Source: an uncultured Gammaproteobacteria bacterium
Lineage (GTDB): Bacteria > Pseudomonadota > Gammaproteobacteria > GCA-001735895
Direction: 5' to 3'
Length of the DNA stretch: 32,957 nt
NCBI GenBank assembly: GCA_913061315.1
Contig: CAJXUC010000035.1
Span: 1 to 32,957 of the forward strand
The translations under genes and the position numbers were made by a program. Below the pieces are notes generated by a model that was given only the letters and a program-made list of their open reading frames with translations, did no database searches and was not told the DNA's origin. Positions within the stretch are counted from its first letter, which is position 1, and each line of letters begins with the position of its first letter. Shown here piece by piece: positions 17,172-26,063 of the stretch.

Positions 17172-17684
17172 ATGAATGAACTGCCATTAAAAGATATTCA
17201 CTTACCTGAAGGTATTTTATGGTGGCCACCTTCACCAGGTTGGTGGTTGCTGGGTGTTATGCTGATTGCGTTTCTACTAATATTGCCAAGGCTGTGGCGA
17301 TGGTTGCGTTATAAGCCGGTTAAATCTTTGTCACTCAAAGCGCTTGATCTGATTCGAAAAAACCATCAATTGAAAGCCGATAGAAAACAAACATTGCAAG
17401 CGATTACTGGCTTGTTACGGCGCACAGTGATAACTAAAAGTGGCCGCATTGGCCATGCTGGTGTCGTTGGTGATGACTGGTTGAATCAGCTTAACCTAAT
17501 GTCTAATAAAAACTGCTTTTTGCCCGCCCAGTGTGAGCTGTTAAAACAGGGTCGATATCAACCCAATCGCGTAGGTAAAAGTAAAAGCCAGAGCGAAAAT
17601 GAAATAGACAGTTTGCTGCAAAGTTGTGAAAATTGGATTAAGTCTTTATCTAAAGAAACAGGAAAAAGCCATGTTGCACCTTGA
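17172..17684 (+). CDS. DUF4381 membrane protein of the Bat operon
   Basis: A 170-residue protein with one membrane helix at about 22-42 (GWWLLGVMLIAFLLILPRLW) after a short Pro-rich lead (LPLKDIHLPEGILWWPPSPG), typical of DUF4381. The rest is a basic helical cytoplasmic domain. The frame is open upstream to a GTG at 17109 inside the DUF58 gene, but the ATG at 17172 gives the family-like N-terminus and length. Neither start has a strong ribosome site. The 3' end overlaps the batA start by 14 bp. Its role is inferred only from constant linkage with Bat genes. Confidence 0.85.
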   Translation: MNELPLKDIHLPEGILWWPPSPGWWLLGVMLIAFLLILPRLWRWLRYKPVKSLSLKALDLIRKNHQLKADRKQTLQAITGLLRRTVITKSGRIGHAGVVGDDWLNQLNLMSNKNCFLPAQCELLKQGRYQPNRVGKSKSQSENEIDSLLQSCENWIKSLSKETGKSHVAP

Positions 17685-18675
17685 TTGGCCTTGGGTTCTT
17701 CTATTGTTACCCTTGCCGCTGGTGACCTACTTTTTTTTGCCGGCAAAATCAATAGAACAGGATGCCGCCTTACAGGTTCCGTTTCTGGATGATTTCAACT
17801 TGTCGCAACAAGTGAGACATCAGTCGCAAAAAGCGCATTGGTTAACTTATCTTAGCTTGCTGGTTTGGTGTTTGATGGTATTGGCCGCTAGCCGACCACA
17901 ATGGTTAGGTGAGCCGATTAGTATCAATATCAATGGGCGTGATTTGATGATGGCAATTGATTTGTCGGAAAGCATGAGTATTGAAGATTTTAAAGCTTAC
18001 GATGGTGCTGTAGACCGACTCACAGCAACTAAGATTGTTATGAAAGAATTCATCAATAATAGAAAGGGAGACAGACTGGGGTTGATACTGTTTGGTAGTC
18101 AGGCCTATTTGCAAGCGCCAATGACCTTTGACACTGTAACCGTTAATCGACTATTGCAAGAATCTGCGATTGGATTAGCGGGTGAGCGAACTGCGATTGG
18201 AGATGCTATTGGCTTGGCATTGAAGCGTTTACAGGCTAGTCAAGGTAGTGATATTCAGCAGAATGAAGGTCAAAAAATGTCGCAGGTATTAATCCTGATC
18301 ACCGATGGTGCGAATACGGCAGGGGCTGTTTCACCTATGAAAGCGGCTCAATTAGCGGCTGAAAAAAACCTAAAGATTTATACTATTGGTATTGGGGCTG
18401 ATGAGATGACACGCAATACCTGGTTTGGTACGCAGATAGTCAACCCATCGACTCAGCTTGATGAAAAAACACTGCGCGGCATAGCTAATGTTACTGGCGG
18501 TCGATATTTCAGGGCACACGATACAGAGGAGATGATTAAAATTTATGATTTGTTGGATAAGTTAGAACCTGTCGAGCAAGATGAAGAAAAGTTTCGTCCC
18601 AATAGTGCGTTGTTTCATTGGCCGTTGGCACTTGCTTTGTGCTTGGGCTTTGTCATTTGTTTGCGTCGCGTATGA
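17671..18675 (+). CDS. batA: BatA-like VWA membrane protein
   Basis: A 334-residue protein with two N-terminal hydrophobic segments (about 6-23 and 58-73), a VWA domain and a C-terminal helix (about 312-331), the BatA layout. The MIDAS motif is intact: DLSES at 97-101 and an ITDG block later, so it should bind Mg2+ for protein contact. The ATG at 17671 is preferred to an upstream GTG at 17626, because AGGAAAA precedes it and the length then fits BatA. It overlaps DUF4381 by 14 bp and shares ATGA with the next gene. BatA was first linked to Bacteroides aerotolerance. Confidence 0.92.
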   Translation: MLHLDWPWVLLLLPLPLVTYFFLPAKSIEQDAALQVPFLDDFNLSQQVRHQSQKAHWLTYLSLLVWCLMVLAASRPQWLGEPISININGRDLMMAIDLSESMSIEDFKAYDGAVDRLTATKIVMKEFINNRKGDRLGLILFGSQAYLQAPMTFDTVTVNRLLQESAIGLAGERTAIGDAIGLALKRLQASQGSDIQQNEGQKMSQVLILITDGANTAGAVSPMKAAQLAAEKNLKIYTIGIGADEMTRNTWFGTQIVNPSTQLDEKTLRGIANVTGGRYFRAHDTEEMIKIYDLLDKLEPVEQDEEKFRPNSALFHWPLALALCLGFVICLRRV

Positions 18676-20483
18676 TTGAAAATATTCATTTTTTAAGACC
18701 TACCTGGTTATTGGCGCTTTTGCCACTCGCATTCCTGCTGTGGCGATTGTTCAATATAAAACGGAATAGTCGAAGTTGGCAAGCGGTTGTCGATCCTGTT
18801 TTGTTAGCCCATTTACTCAGTGGTAACCAAAGTGTTCGAAGTAATAGCCATCTTTATTTAATTGCGGTAATCGGCATACTGTCAATTGTTGCCTTAGCTG
18901 GACCCGTGTGGAATAAGTTAGAGCAACCAATATTTAAGCAGCAATCGGCATTGGTCATTGTGCTTGACCTGTCGCGTTCAATGGACTCTAGTGACATTAA
19001 GCCCAGTCGGTTAATTCGAGCTCGACATAAAATAGCGGACATACTCACCCAAAGAAAAGAGGGCCAAACTGCACTTGTGGTTTATGCAGCGGATGCGTTT
19101 TCTGTTGTCCCGCTCACAGACGATGGAAAAACTATCAAAGCATTATTACCAGGGCTTACTACCGATATAATGCCGACTCAGGGTTCGCGAGCTGGTCAGG
19201 CATTAATAGAAGCTTACGGATTATTTCAAAACACAAACTTGCAGCGAGGTGATATTCTGTTAGTGACAGATGGGCTAACGGTAAAAGAATTAAAAGAGGC
19301 ACAAATAATGCTGACTGACAATCCCGAGTTTAGACTGTCTGTGTTGGGTGTTGGTACTGAAACGGGTGGCCCCATTCCCTTACCCAGTGGCGGATTTTTA
19401 AAAGATGCCGAGGGATCAATAGTAATTGCGAGTTTGTCCATTGGACCGTTACAAACCTTGGTCAACAAGGGCGGTGGTGTTTTTAAAATGATGAGCGCCA
19501 ATGACGATGATGTAACCAGTCTACTCAAAGCTATTGAACGAAGCCCTTTTGAGCAAGTGGTTGTTGCTAGCAACCGAAGGGCTGATGTGTGGCAAGAGCA
19601 AGGTCCATGGTTGGTGTTATTTGTTTTACCTTTGCTTGCGCTCGCTTTTCGTCGAGGTATTGTTTTTGGGTCGTTATTCTATTGGCCTATTTTATTGTCT
19701 TCTATTTTGTTAGTGGCCCCACCAGAGGCCTCGGCATTCGATTGGAATGAACTCTGGAAGAACAATGATCAACGAGCCCTTGATCAGTTTGATCAAGGGC
19801 AGCCCAAAAAAGCATCGGAATTGTTTGATCGTGCCGACTGGAAGGGCTCGTCATTTTACCGATCAGGCGACTATGAAAATGCTTTGAATCAATGGCAGGG
19901 TATTGATTCTGAGAGTGTCAACTATAACCGCGGTAATGCTCTGGCGAAGCTAGGGAAACTGCAAGAAGCACTTGAGACGTATGATGAGGTGCTTCTGGAA
20001 AATCCACAGCACATTGATGCAAAGCATAATCGTCAACTAGTCGAAGACGCTTTGAAACAACAGCAAGAAAAGCAGTCAAAACAAGATGAATCAGACGCCA
20101 AAGACAGAGAACAGTCCAAAGACGATGAACAGTCTTCACAGTCAGGGCAAGGCCAAAAACCAAGTGACTCTGATGGCCAACAGTCTTCGGATCCGTCGGA
20201 GAAAAACCAGAATCAGAGCAATAGCAATACTGATTCAGAGTTTGATACTGATGCACAAGAAGCGCAGGCAGAACAATCTCAAGCTGATACAGATGCCAGT
20301 GAATCTAAAGAAGCAGAAGCCAGTCAGGCAGAGCAAGCAAGCCGGGAACAAGCCTTGTCAGAACAGGCTGCGGATCAATGGTTGCGTAAGATACCGGATG
20401 ATCCAGGTGGATTATTAAGGCGCAAGTTTTTATATCAATACAATAAACGCGGTGAGTCTGCGAGTGGGCTAAATCCGTGGTAG
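18672..20483 (+). CDS. BatB/BatC fusion: VWA, TPR and acidic Gln/Ser tail
   Basis: A 603-residue protein combining BatB and BatC. Two helices near 10-27 and 61-77 precede a VWA domain with DLSRS at 99-103 and VTDG later. Further membrane segments lie near 315-350. The extracytoplasmic part has a WNELWKNNDQRAL block and TPR repeats (NYNRGNALAKLGKLQEALETYDEVL). Then comes a roughly 100-residue low-complexity stretch rich in Gln, Ser, Asp and Glu, and a conserved end, QWLRKIPDDPGGLLRRKF. The ATG overlaps the batA stop as ATGA. An 11-bp inverted repeat lies inside the gene at 19776-19800. Fusions of this kind are common in Gammaproteobacteria. Confidence 0.93.
   Translation: MIENIHFLRPTWLLALLPLAFLLWRLFNIKRNSRSWQAVVDPVLLAHLLSGNQSVRSNSHLYLIAVIGILSIVALAGPVWNKLEQPIFKQQSALVIVLDLSRSMDSSDIKPSRLIRARHKIADILTQRKEGQTALVVYAADAFSVVPLTDDGKTIKALLPGLTTDIMPTQGSRAGQALIEAYGLFQNTNLQRGDILLVTDGLTVKELKEAQIMLTDNPEFRLSVLGVGTETGGPIPLPSGGFLKDAEGSIVIASLSIGPLQTLVNKGGGVFKMMSANDDDVTSLLKAIERSPFEQVVVASNRRADVWQEQGPWLVLFVLPLLALAFRRGIVFGSLFYWPILLSSILLVAPPEASAFDWNELWKNNDQRALDQFDQGQPKKASELFDRADWKGSSFYRSGDYENALNQWQGIDSESVNYNRGNALAKLGKLQEALETYDEVLLENPQHIDAKHNRQLVEDALKQQQEKQSKQDESDAKDREQSKDDEQSSQSGQGQKPSDSDGQQSSDPSEKNQNQSNSNTDSEFDTDAQEAQAEQSQADTDASESKEAEASQAEQASREQALSEQAADQWLRKIPDDPGGLLRRKFLYQYNKRGESASGLNPW
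19776..19800. repeat. 11-bp perfect inverted repeat inside the BatB/BatC gene
   Basis: GCCCTTGATCA and TGATCAAGGGC flank a 3-base centre. They fall in codons for the junction between the last membrane segment and the TPR part. The repeated Leu/Phe-Asp-Gln codons explain part of the symmetry, but not the exact 11-bp match. Confidence 0.7.
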
Positions 20484-20488
20484 CTATA

Positions 20489-22225
20489 ATGACCAATAAA
20501 ATGCGAAAAACTGGATGTATCAATCTATTGGTATTGGTTGGTGTACTTTTGACTTTTTTGAGCAATCAAGTTTTTGCTACAGTTAATGTAACGATTGATC
20601 GCAACTTGGTGCGTCTTAATGAATCGTTTCAGCTCGTGTTTGAGGCTGATAGCAGCCCTGATCAAGACCCTGACTTTTCAGGTTTAGAGCCATATTTTAT
20701 GATTCTAAGTCAAAGTCAGAGTAATAATATTACAATCATTAATGGTGAGTATCGACGCAATAATAAATGGGTTTTGCAAGTGATGGCTAAACAAGAAGGT
20801 AATTTTGTTGTTCCATCTATCTTATTTGATAGTGAAAAAACAAAACCATTTCAAATCTCAGTTAAGCCAGCCAACCCGGCTGGAGTGAGTGGTCAGGACG
20901 AATTAATTTTTGATCTTGAGGTCGATAAATCAACCGTATATGTTCAAGGGCAAGTTTTGGTGACTCTGCGTTTGATGGTGGACAGAAATATATCTGGATA
21001 CCAGATGAGTGACCTTACAATCAAAAATATGGACGTCGTGATCGAGGCGTTAGGCGAGGTTAAGCAGTATCAAACTCGTCTGGGGGGAAAAGATTATATT
21101 GTTCTTGAAAAGCAAATGGCATTATTTCCTCAGCAAAGTGGCGATCTTGAAATTGAACCAGTTATTGCCGAGATACAAATTACAAAGCGGTCATTGTCGC
21201 TGTTTGGTGCGCCCCAAAATGGTGGCAATATAAGACGAATTGGTTCAAAAGGAGCCTCGATTGAAGTGCTAACAATTGCGAACGAATCAAGCGCTAAACA
21301 GTGGTTACCGTCGACAAAGTTATCTCTAAATGAAGAGTGGCCTAATGATATTAAAACCCTCATCGCAGGTGAGCCTGTGACTCGTACCATAACTTTGGTG
21401 GCAGAAGGATTGACGTCTGCGCAGTTGCCAGAGCTCAATCAAACGCAAGTTGATGGCATCAAACGTTATCCGGATAAGCCGTTATTGCAGGATCAAAAAA
21501 CGGACACCGGAATTGTAGGAATTCGTCAGCAAAAAATCGCACTAATCCCAACCAAAGCCGGTATTTACACATTACCGGCTGTCACCATAGACTGGTGGAA
21601 TGTGGTTACAGGCAAGCAGGAACAAGCGAAAATTCCTTCACGCACAATCGAAGTAAAAGTTGGAGCAGATGCTCTTTTGGCTGATAATGCAACTCAAGTT
21701 CAGCAACCGATATCACCAAGTGTTAATGACGTATCAGAGCCATTAGCATCGCAAACCAAAGACAGTCAAACTTTTTGGGTCTGGTTGAGTTTTATATTAG
21801 CAATTGGTTGGTTCGGTACAATTTTCTTGTGGTGGTATGGTAAACAAAAAACGGCAGCACAGGAATATTTAGCTGAAGGTGGATTAAAAATAGATCAGTT
21901 AAAAGCCTTAGGACAGCGCAAGGCAATGGCGCAATTAACAGAAAGCTGTGGTAGCAATAAGGCACGAGATACCCGCGAAAACTTGCTTGTTTGGGCGAAT
22001 AGCCTTGAGACAAAACAAAGCTTCAATAACTTAAATCAGCTAGGATTTCACTTTGGAGATGAATTTCAGGTTCAAATAAACCATCTTAATCAAAGTTTAT
22101 ATGGTGGGCTTGAAGGGGCATGGAAGGGAGCCGATATTTTAAGGACTTGTGAATCAATAGCCGCTCATTTGAAGGTGGTCCAATCCTCTGAAAAAACAAG
22201 CGAGCTAAGTTCACTGAATCCCTAA
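20489..22225 (+). CDS. batD: BatD family protein
   Basis: A 578-residue envelope protein closing the Bat operon. It has a signal peptide (MRKTGCINLLVLVGVLLTF, cut after a VFA motif), a long extracytoplasmic beta-rich BatD domain (TIDRNLVRLNESFQLVF at its start, YVQGQVLVTLRL in the second repeat), one membrane helix near 433-454 (FWVWLSFILAIGWFGTIFLW) and a cytoplasmic helical tail. A GTG at 20477 overlapping the previous stop is an alternative start; the ATGs at 20489 and 20501 give a tidier signal peptide. BatD is thought to work with BatA and BatB at the membrane; its molecular role is not settled. No obvious terminator follows before the convergent Lin0512 gene. Confidence 0.9.
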   Translation: MTNKMRKTGCINLLVLVGVLLTFLSNQVFATVNVTIDRNLVRLNESFQLVFEADSSPDQDPDFSGLEPYFMILSQSQSNNITIINGEYRRNNKWVLQVMAKQEGNFVVPSILFDSEKTKPFQISVKPANPAGVSGQDELIFDLEVDKSTVYVQGQVLVTLRLMVDRNISGYQMSDLTIKNMDVVIEALGEVKQYQTRLGGKDYIVLEKQMALFPQQSGDLEIEPVIAEIQITKRSLSLFGAPQNGGNIRRIGSKGASIEVLTIANESSAKQWLPSTKLSLNEEWPNDIKTLIAGEPVTRTITLVAEGLTSAQLPELNQTQVDGIKRYPDKPLLQDQKTDTGIVGIRQQKIALIPTKAGIYTLPAVTIDWWNVVTGKQEQAKIPSRTIEVKVGADALLADNATQVQQPISPSVNDVSEPLASQTKDSQTFWVWLSFILAIGWFGTIFLWWYGKQKTAAQEYLAEGGLKIDQLKALGQRKAMAQLTESCGSNKARDTRENLLVWANSLETKQSFNNLNQLGFHFGDEFQVQINHLNQSLYGGLEGAWKGADILRTCESIAAHLKVVQSSEKTSELSSLNP

Positions 22226-22256
22226 CTGACTAATGTTTAATTCACAAACTAGCGTA

Positions 22257-22631
22257 CTAAACAGACGACTCTCCAGCCACATATTTTCCCGCAGGGATAT
22301 CTAGTCGTGCTGCGATAGCTGAGGACGCAATAACGGTGATCGAATCGTTTTCAGTGTCGACAATATTGAGTCCGCCCATAACTGCCTTGACAGTAACAGT
22401 GCCGAATGGAATTTGTTGCTGTATAACTGTTTTATCGACTTCATCGGGTTTTTGTACGCCAATAGTGACTTCAACGTGCATTGAATCGTGGTCAATTCCA
22501 AGCGAACGGAACAGCGTTATTGAGCTATGGTGAAGAGCATCCTGAACGGCACGCACGGCCGCTTTGGTATAGTCCTCACCATATAAGTCATTGCCAGTGC
22601 CCATTTCTAAAATAATTCTTTGCATTACCAT
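22257..22631 (-). CDS. Lin0512 family protein, copy 2
   Basis: A 124-residue small soluble protein of the Lin0512 family (unknown function). Family blocks visible are ILEMGTGNDL near the start, DYTKAAVRAVQDALHHSS, and VEVTIGVQKPDEVD, followed by a GG turn (MGGLNIV). It begins 3 bp after the stop of its paralogue at 22635-23006; the two align end to end without gaps of note, close to half identical by eye. The second ATG, 6 bases in, is an alternative start. Two unlike copies side by side suggest a heteromer. No catalytic motif is recognisable. Confidence 0.88.
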   Translation of the reverse strand: MVMQRIILEMGTGNDLYGEDYTKAAVRAVQDALHHSSITLFRSLGIDHDSMHVEVTIGVQKPDEVDKTVIQQQIPFGTVTVKAVMGGLNIVDTENDSITVIASSAIAARLDIPAGKYVAGESSV

Positions 22632-22634
22632 GGT

Positions 22635-23006
22635 TTAATTCGCTCCCTGCTTTGCCTGAATGCATTCTTCAATATTAAGATAGACCACAGCAGCTGCATT
22701 GGCGACAACGGTTACTTTAGTGCCACAATCACTCATAATATCCAATCCACCTTCAACCACAACAACCGAAGCCTGACCATAGGGTAGAACCGCTTTCACT
22801 TCATCTCTATCCACTTCGTTAGGCTTATTGACACCGATAGTCACCTCAATCTTCATCGACTCTTTAGGTAAACCAAAAGCCGGTGCAACGGTCAGAGAGT
22901 TATGCCACAAGGCATCTCGAAGGGCGCGAACCGCTGCTTTGGTATAGTCACCACCCTGCAGATCAGTGCCCATCCCCATCTCAACTACCATTCTTTTAAA
23001 TGTCAT
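22635..23006 (-). CDS. Lin0512 family protein, copy 1
   Basis: A 123-residue paralogue of the next gene, with the same blocks: VVEMGMGTDL, DYTKAAVRALRDALWHNS, IEVTIGVNKPNEVD and EGGLDIM. It differs in the C-terminal third, where it has two cysteines (near residues 95 and 115) not found in copy 2. Its ATG overlaps the stop of the upstream membrane-protein gene by 4 bp (ATGA), a sign of translational coupling, so all three genes are probably one operon. Function unknown. Confidence 0.88.
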   Translation of the reverse strand: MTFKRMVVEMGMGTDLQGGDYTKAAVRALRDALWHNSLTVAPAFGLPKESMKIEVTIGVNKPNEVDRDEVKAVLPYGQASVVVVEGGLDIMSDCGTKVTVVANAAAVVYLNIEECIQAKQGAN

Positions 23007-23821
23007 TTCAATCGTCCAATTTTTGATCTGTTTATAGTTGATCTAGCCATAGTAGACCTAGATCTTCGAACACGTGTTTTTTGCTGTTGCTCTAGGTTCA
23101 GTAAATTTTTAGACGTATCGTGCATATAAGCCGACATGTCGGACAGTTGCTCTGGTACTGCGCGTAACGCACTTAAACCGATCGCAATGGGCTGTATACT
23201 AGTTTTGTAAATGATATACATGACTGCTGCCAAAATGAAGACAAAAATGACTAAAATCAATCCAATATAAAGCGTAATATTTTGCATAATACCCACTGTA
23301 ATCTCATTCATTGCTACCTTCCCTTTCGATAAAGTGTCAGGAAATGAATCATTAATATAAAGGGCAGCTTCACCCGCACTTTGTATGCTTTTAGACATCG
23401 CAGTAATTTGTGTTTGGGTTTGCTTTAATACATCAGGCACTTCACGAGTTAAACTTTGCATTGCCAAGGGTAGCTCTCGCGAAAATTTTGTTATTGCTTG
23501 GCTAGCGTTATTGATGCTGATGGTCGCTGCGATAAGTGTTTGTCTATCCGGTTCATCGAAAGCAGAATCGCTGGTTGAAAGTTGCTTTATTGAGTTTGAT
23601 AGACTTCTGATACTCATCGAAAGTTGATTGGTCATCTGGGTTAAACTTCGGGTATCGACGACAATCTCATCTATGCTGATGCTGATATAGTCGGATGATG
23701 GGGAAATAGTGTTTGATGTGTTGGGGTTTTCATTAGCAAGGCAAACACTACTGATAAAAATAACTATCAGGACACATAATGCCTTTAAACTGAGTGTGTG
23801 ATTGTAAATCTGACTTTTCAT
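23003..23821 (-). CDS. Unrecognised signal-peptide, single-span protein with basic tail
   Basis: I do not recognise a family. With the ATG at 23821 it is 272 residues; a TTG at 23836 would add five. It has a signal peptide (hydrophobic core LCVLIVIFISSVCLA), an extracytoplasmic Ser/Thr/Gln-rich helical region of about 150 residues with heptad-like spacing (MTNQLSMSIRSLSNSIKQL), one strong membrane helix near 183-206, and a cytoplasmic part ending in a strongly basic tail (RVRRSRSTMARSTINRSK). The layout resembles the sensory or scaffold half of a chemoreceptor, but no HAMP or signalling domain is visible. Its stop overlaps the first Lin0512 gene, so it probably works with that pair. Confidence 0.75.
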   Translation of the reverse strand: MKSQIYNHTLSLKALCVLIVIFISSVCLANENPNTSNTISPSSDYISISIDEIVVDTRSLTQMTNQLSMSIRSLSNSIKQLSTSDSAFDEPDRQTLIAATISINNASQAITKFSRELPLAMQSLTREVPDVLKQTQTQITAMSKSIQSAGEAALYINDSFPDTLSKGKVAMNEITVGIMQNITLYIGLILVIFVFILAAVMYIIYKTSIQPIAIGLSALRAVPEQLSDMSAYMHDTSKNLLNLEQQQKTRVRRSRSTMARSTINRSKIGRLK

Positions 23822-23944
23822 CGGTGATACCAGCAATAGGATATTTTGTTAGTGTACTGTGAATTTACAAACAGAGGCGTTTTTCTTACCAAAATTTTAG
23901 GAGGGGATTCCTATATGCTTATGAAAAGCAGAATTGGTTAGGTT

Positions 23945-25546
23945 CTATGCTTGCAATGTCTCATGCGGAATGAAAGATGGTAGAGTGATAGTAAATCTGA
24001 CCCCCTCAGCAATATTTTCAGCGACTATAGTGCCATTCATCTCGCGCACAATCCCATAACTGACGGATAGCCCTAATCCGGTGCCGTGACCTATTTCTTT
24101 TGTTGTATAGAATGGCTCAAAGATACGATGTAAAATAGCTTCAGGAATTCCTCCACCAGTATCTTCAGTCGTAAGGTGGACGCCTGCATCGTCCTCAAAA
24201 ACGTTCAAAGTAATCTTTAATTCCCTGTTTTGCTCTAACATAGCATCCCTGGCATTGGTGAGAAGATTCAAAATTACTTGTTCCATTTGAATGATATGGC
24301 CCAAAACATAAGAACAGTTTGTGGGAAAATTAGTCACAACCTCAATTCCGGCTAATCTCAATTGTGACCCCACAAGGTCAAGCGCATTTTTAACTGCATT
24401 TCTAAGGTCGACAGGCTCTGGTGTTTCCTTCGCTTCACGCCCAAACATCCGCATGTGGTCAATAATTGAAGCGGCTCGCTTAGACTGACTCTCAATACGC
24501 TCAAGCTTACTGATAAGATATTGAATGTTGATTGTGCCTTTAGATATCTTTCGACGACTATTTGCCGCAGCCATACGAATGGCACTCAGCGGTTGGTTTA
24601 ATTCGTGGGCGACGGAGGTTGCCATTTCTCCCAGTGTTGCTAGTTTGGAGGCTTGAATGACTTGGGCTGCCGCTATTTTACGCTCACTAATATCACGGAT
24701 AAATCCGACAAAAGTAACGCCACTAGAGTCGCCCACTAAGACCTTTTCTTTTGTAATAGACACTTCAATGGGGAACTCATGTCCATCTTGATGTTGTGCT
24801 ACTATTTCTATACGTTGGTCTATAAGAGGCCCTTGATTGTTATTGATATATGGTTCAAAACTTTGTTTAAACGCCGCGTGATGACGAGTTGCTATTATCA
24901 GGTCTAATACATCTTGGCCAACGATATTTTGATTTTGATGGCCAAAGGTTGCTTCAGCCGCTGCATTAAAGTTGATTACTCTGCGGTTCTTATCCATAAC
25001 GATAATAGCGTCAAAGGCAGCATTCATGGCTGACTTAAATTGGGTGGCGTTATTTTCAGCGTGTATGGTTATGAATTCCCTTTGGACTATGGATGCGAGG
25101 TCTTTTAACAAAGTCATATCCGCTGCTTCAAAATTGCGAGGCTTATGATCGATAATACAAAGCGTTCCTATTTTGCTGCCATCGCTCATTGTAAGTGGGC
25201 AGCCTGCATAAAACCGAATGAAGGGATCATTGAGAACTAGGGGGTTGTCGAAAAAACGATCGTCCTTAAACGTATCTGGGATAACAAATACAGAATCTTG
25301 AAGGATTGCATGGCCGCAAAATGAAATGTCGCGATGGGTTTCTTGAGTGTCTAGACCGTAACAAGATTTAAACCATTGACGGTTCTCATCAATTAAGCTT
25401 ACGATGGCGATAGGCGCTTGGAATAGCCGACTAGCCATTCGAGTAATGCAATCAAAACGTTCGCTACGAGGGGTATCAAGAATTCCAAGTGACTTCAAAT
25501 CATTCAAACGAGTCTGTTCATCCTGAGGCGTGCTGGGTTTCTTCAT
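23945..25546 (-). CDS. Cytoplasmic GAF-PAS sensor histidine kinase
   Basis: A 533-residue kinase without membrane segments. Order: GAF domain at about 20-158 (VSLIDENRQWFKS, FCGHAIL, GTLCIID); PAS domain at about 165-290 (FDAIIVMDKNRRVINFNAAAE, ending in FIRDISERK); HisKA dimerisation helix with the phosphoacceptor His314 in SVAHELNQPLSAI; then the ATPase domain with an N box (ILNLLTNARDAM), DTGGGIP and GTGLGLSVSYGIV. The HELNQPL form is typical of NtrB/FixL-like kinases. No response regulator lies next to it, so the partner is elsewhere. A palindrome at 25570-25587, 23 bp before the start, may regulate it. The signal sensed is unknown. Confidence 0.92.
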   Translation of the reverse strand: MKKPSTPQDEQTRLNDLKSLGILDTPRSERFDCITRMASRLFQAPIAIVSLIDENRQWFKSCYGLDTQETHRDISFCGHAILQDSVFVIPDTFKDDRFFDNPLVLNDPFIRFYAGCPLTMSDGSKIGTLCIIDHKPRNFEAADMTLLKDLASIVQREFITIHAENNATQFKSAMNAAFDAIIVMDKNRRVINFNAAAEATFGHQNQNIVGQDVLDLIIATRHHAAFKQSFEPYINNNQGPLIDQRIEIVAQHQDGHEFPIEVSITKEKVLVGDSSGVTFVGFIRDISERKIAAAQVIQASKLATLGEMATSVAHELNQPLSAIRMAAANSRRKISKGTINIQYLISKLERIESQSKRAASIIDHMRMFGREAKETPEPVDLRNAVKNALDLVGSQLRLAGIEVVTNFPTNCSYVLGHIIQMEQVILNLLTNARDAMLEQNRELKITLNVFEDDAGVHLTTEDTGGGIPEAILHRIFEPFYTTKEIGHGTGLGLSVSYGIVREMNGTIVAENIAEGVRFTITLPSFIPHETLQA

Positions 25547-26063
25547 TGTTTAAGTGCCGTCCCTTTGCAAATACTCACTTGAGTATTAAATCCATTCAAC
25601 TATCTACCTGATGCTCCATTTCACCCCAGTTGGTCTGAGGCCTGTTTAATTTAAGACTTGAACTTAAGGTTTTATTAGAAAGGAGTGTCTTATTTTTCAC
25701 TTAGTTTGTCGATAGAAGATTGTGCTTTTAGTTCCCCTATTTGTGTCTGATAGTGCGTGATAAACTAAAATAGGCTGAAAATCTAAGGTTGGTCTGTTCT
25801 TTTGAAAAGTATTATTTTAATATTTACAAAGCTGAATTTGCTGAATCATTTTTTAAAGAGGCCCGATAAAACGAACCGATTTAATATCGGATGCCGTCAT
25901 ATTGGCATTAAAGTTGAACTCTGGACTCAGTTTTGAAACCTAAAAAGTTGCTTTGATTAACCCTTTATTTAGAATTCATGAAGTCATCTTCGTGTTTTAT
26001 GCAAAGTTATATTGAGTTTGTGTGTTGGTAGGTATAATAATCAACCTGCACTATCAATTGGAT
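25547..26063. other. Divergent intergenic region, kinase / VF530 gene
   Basis: This is the longest gene-free stretch (517 bp). It contains the 18-bp palindrome at 25570-25587. It also holds two back-to-back short hairpins: CCGAT/ATCGG at 25876-25890 and ATGCC/GGCAT at 25891-25908. A TTAAG/CTTAA dyad lies near 25655. No open frame, tRNA or known riboswitch pattern was recognised. Promoters for both flanking genes should lie here. Confidence 0.5.
25570..25587. promoter_or_regulatory. 18-bp palindrome, possible operator of the kinase gene
   Basis: AATACTCA and TGAGTATT are perfect arms around a 2-base centre, 23 bp upstream of the histidine kinase start. The compact symmetry and position suit a dimeric regulator binding site; which regulator cannot be said. 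Confidence 0.4.

Noticed and set aside
25903..25917. A sigma-54-like promoter (TTGGCA, then TTGAA with GG and G at the right 10-base spacing)
   Set aside because: The -12 element has GA rather than the near-invariant GC, the -24 flank is weak, and the site overlaps a hairpin arm; the match is within what AT-rich DNA gives by chance.
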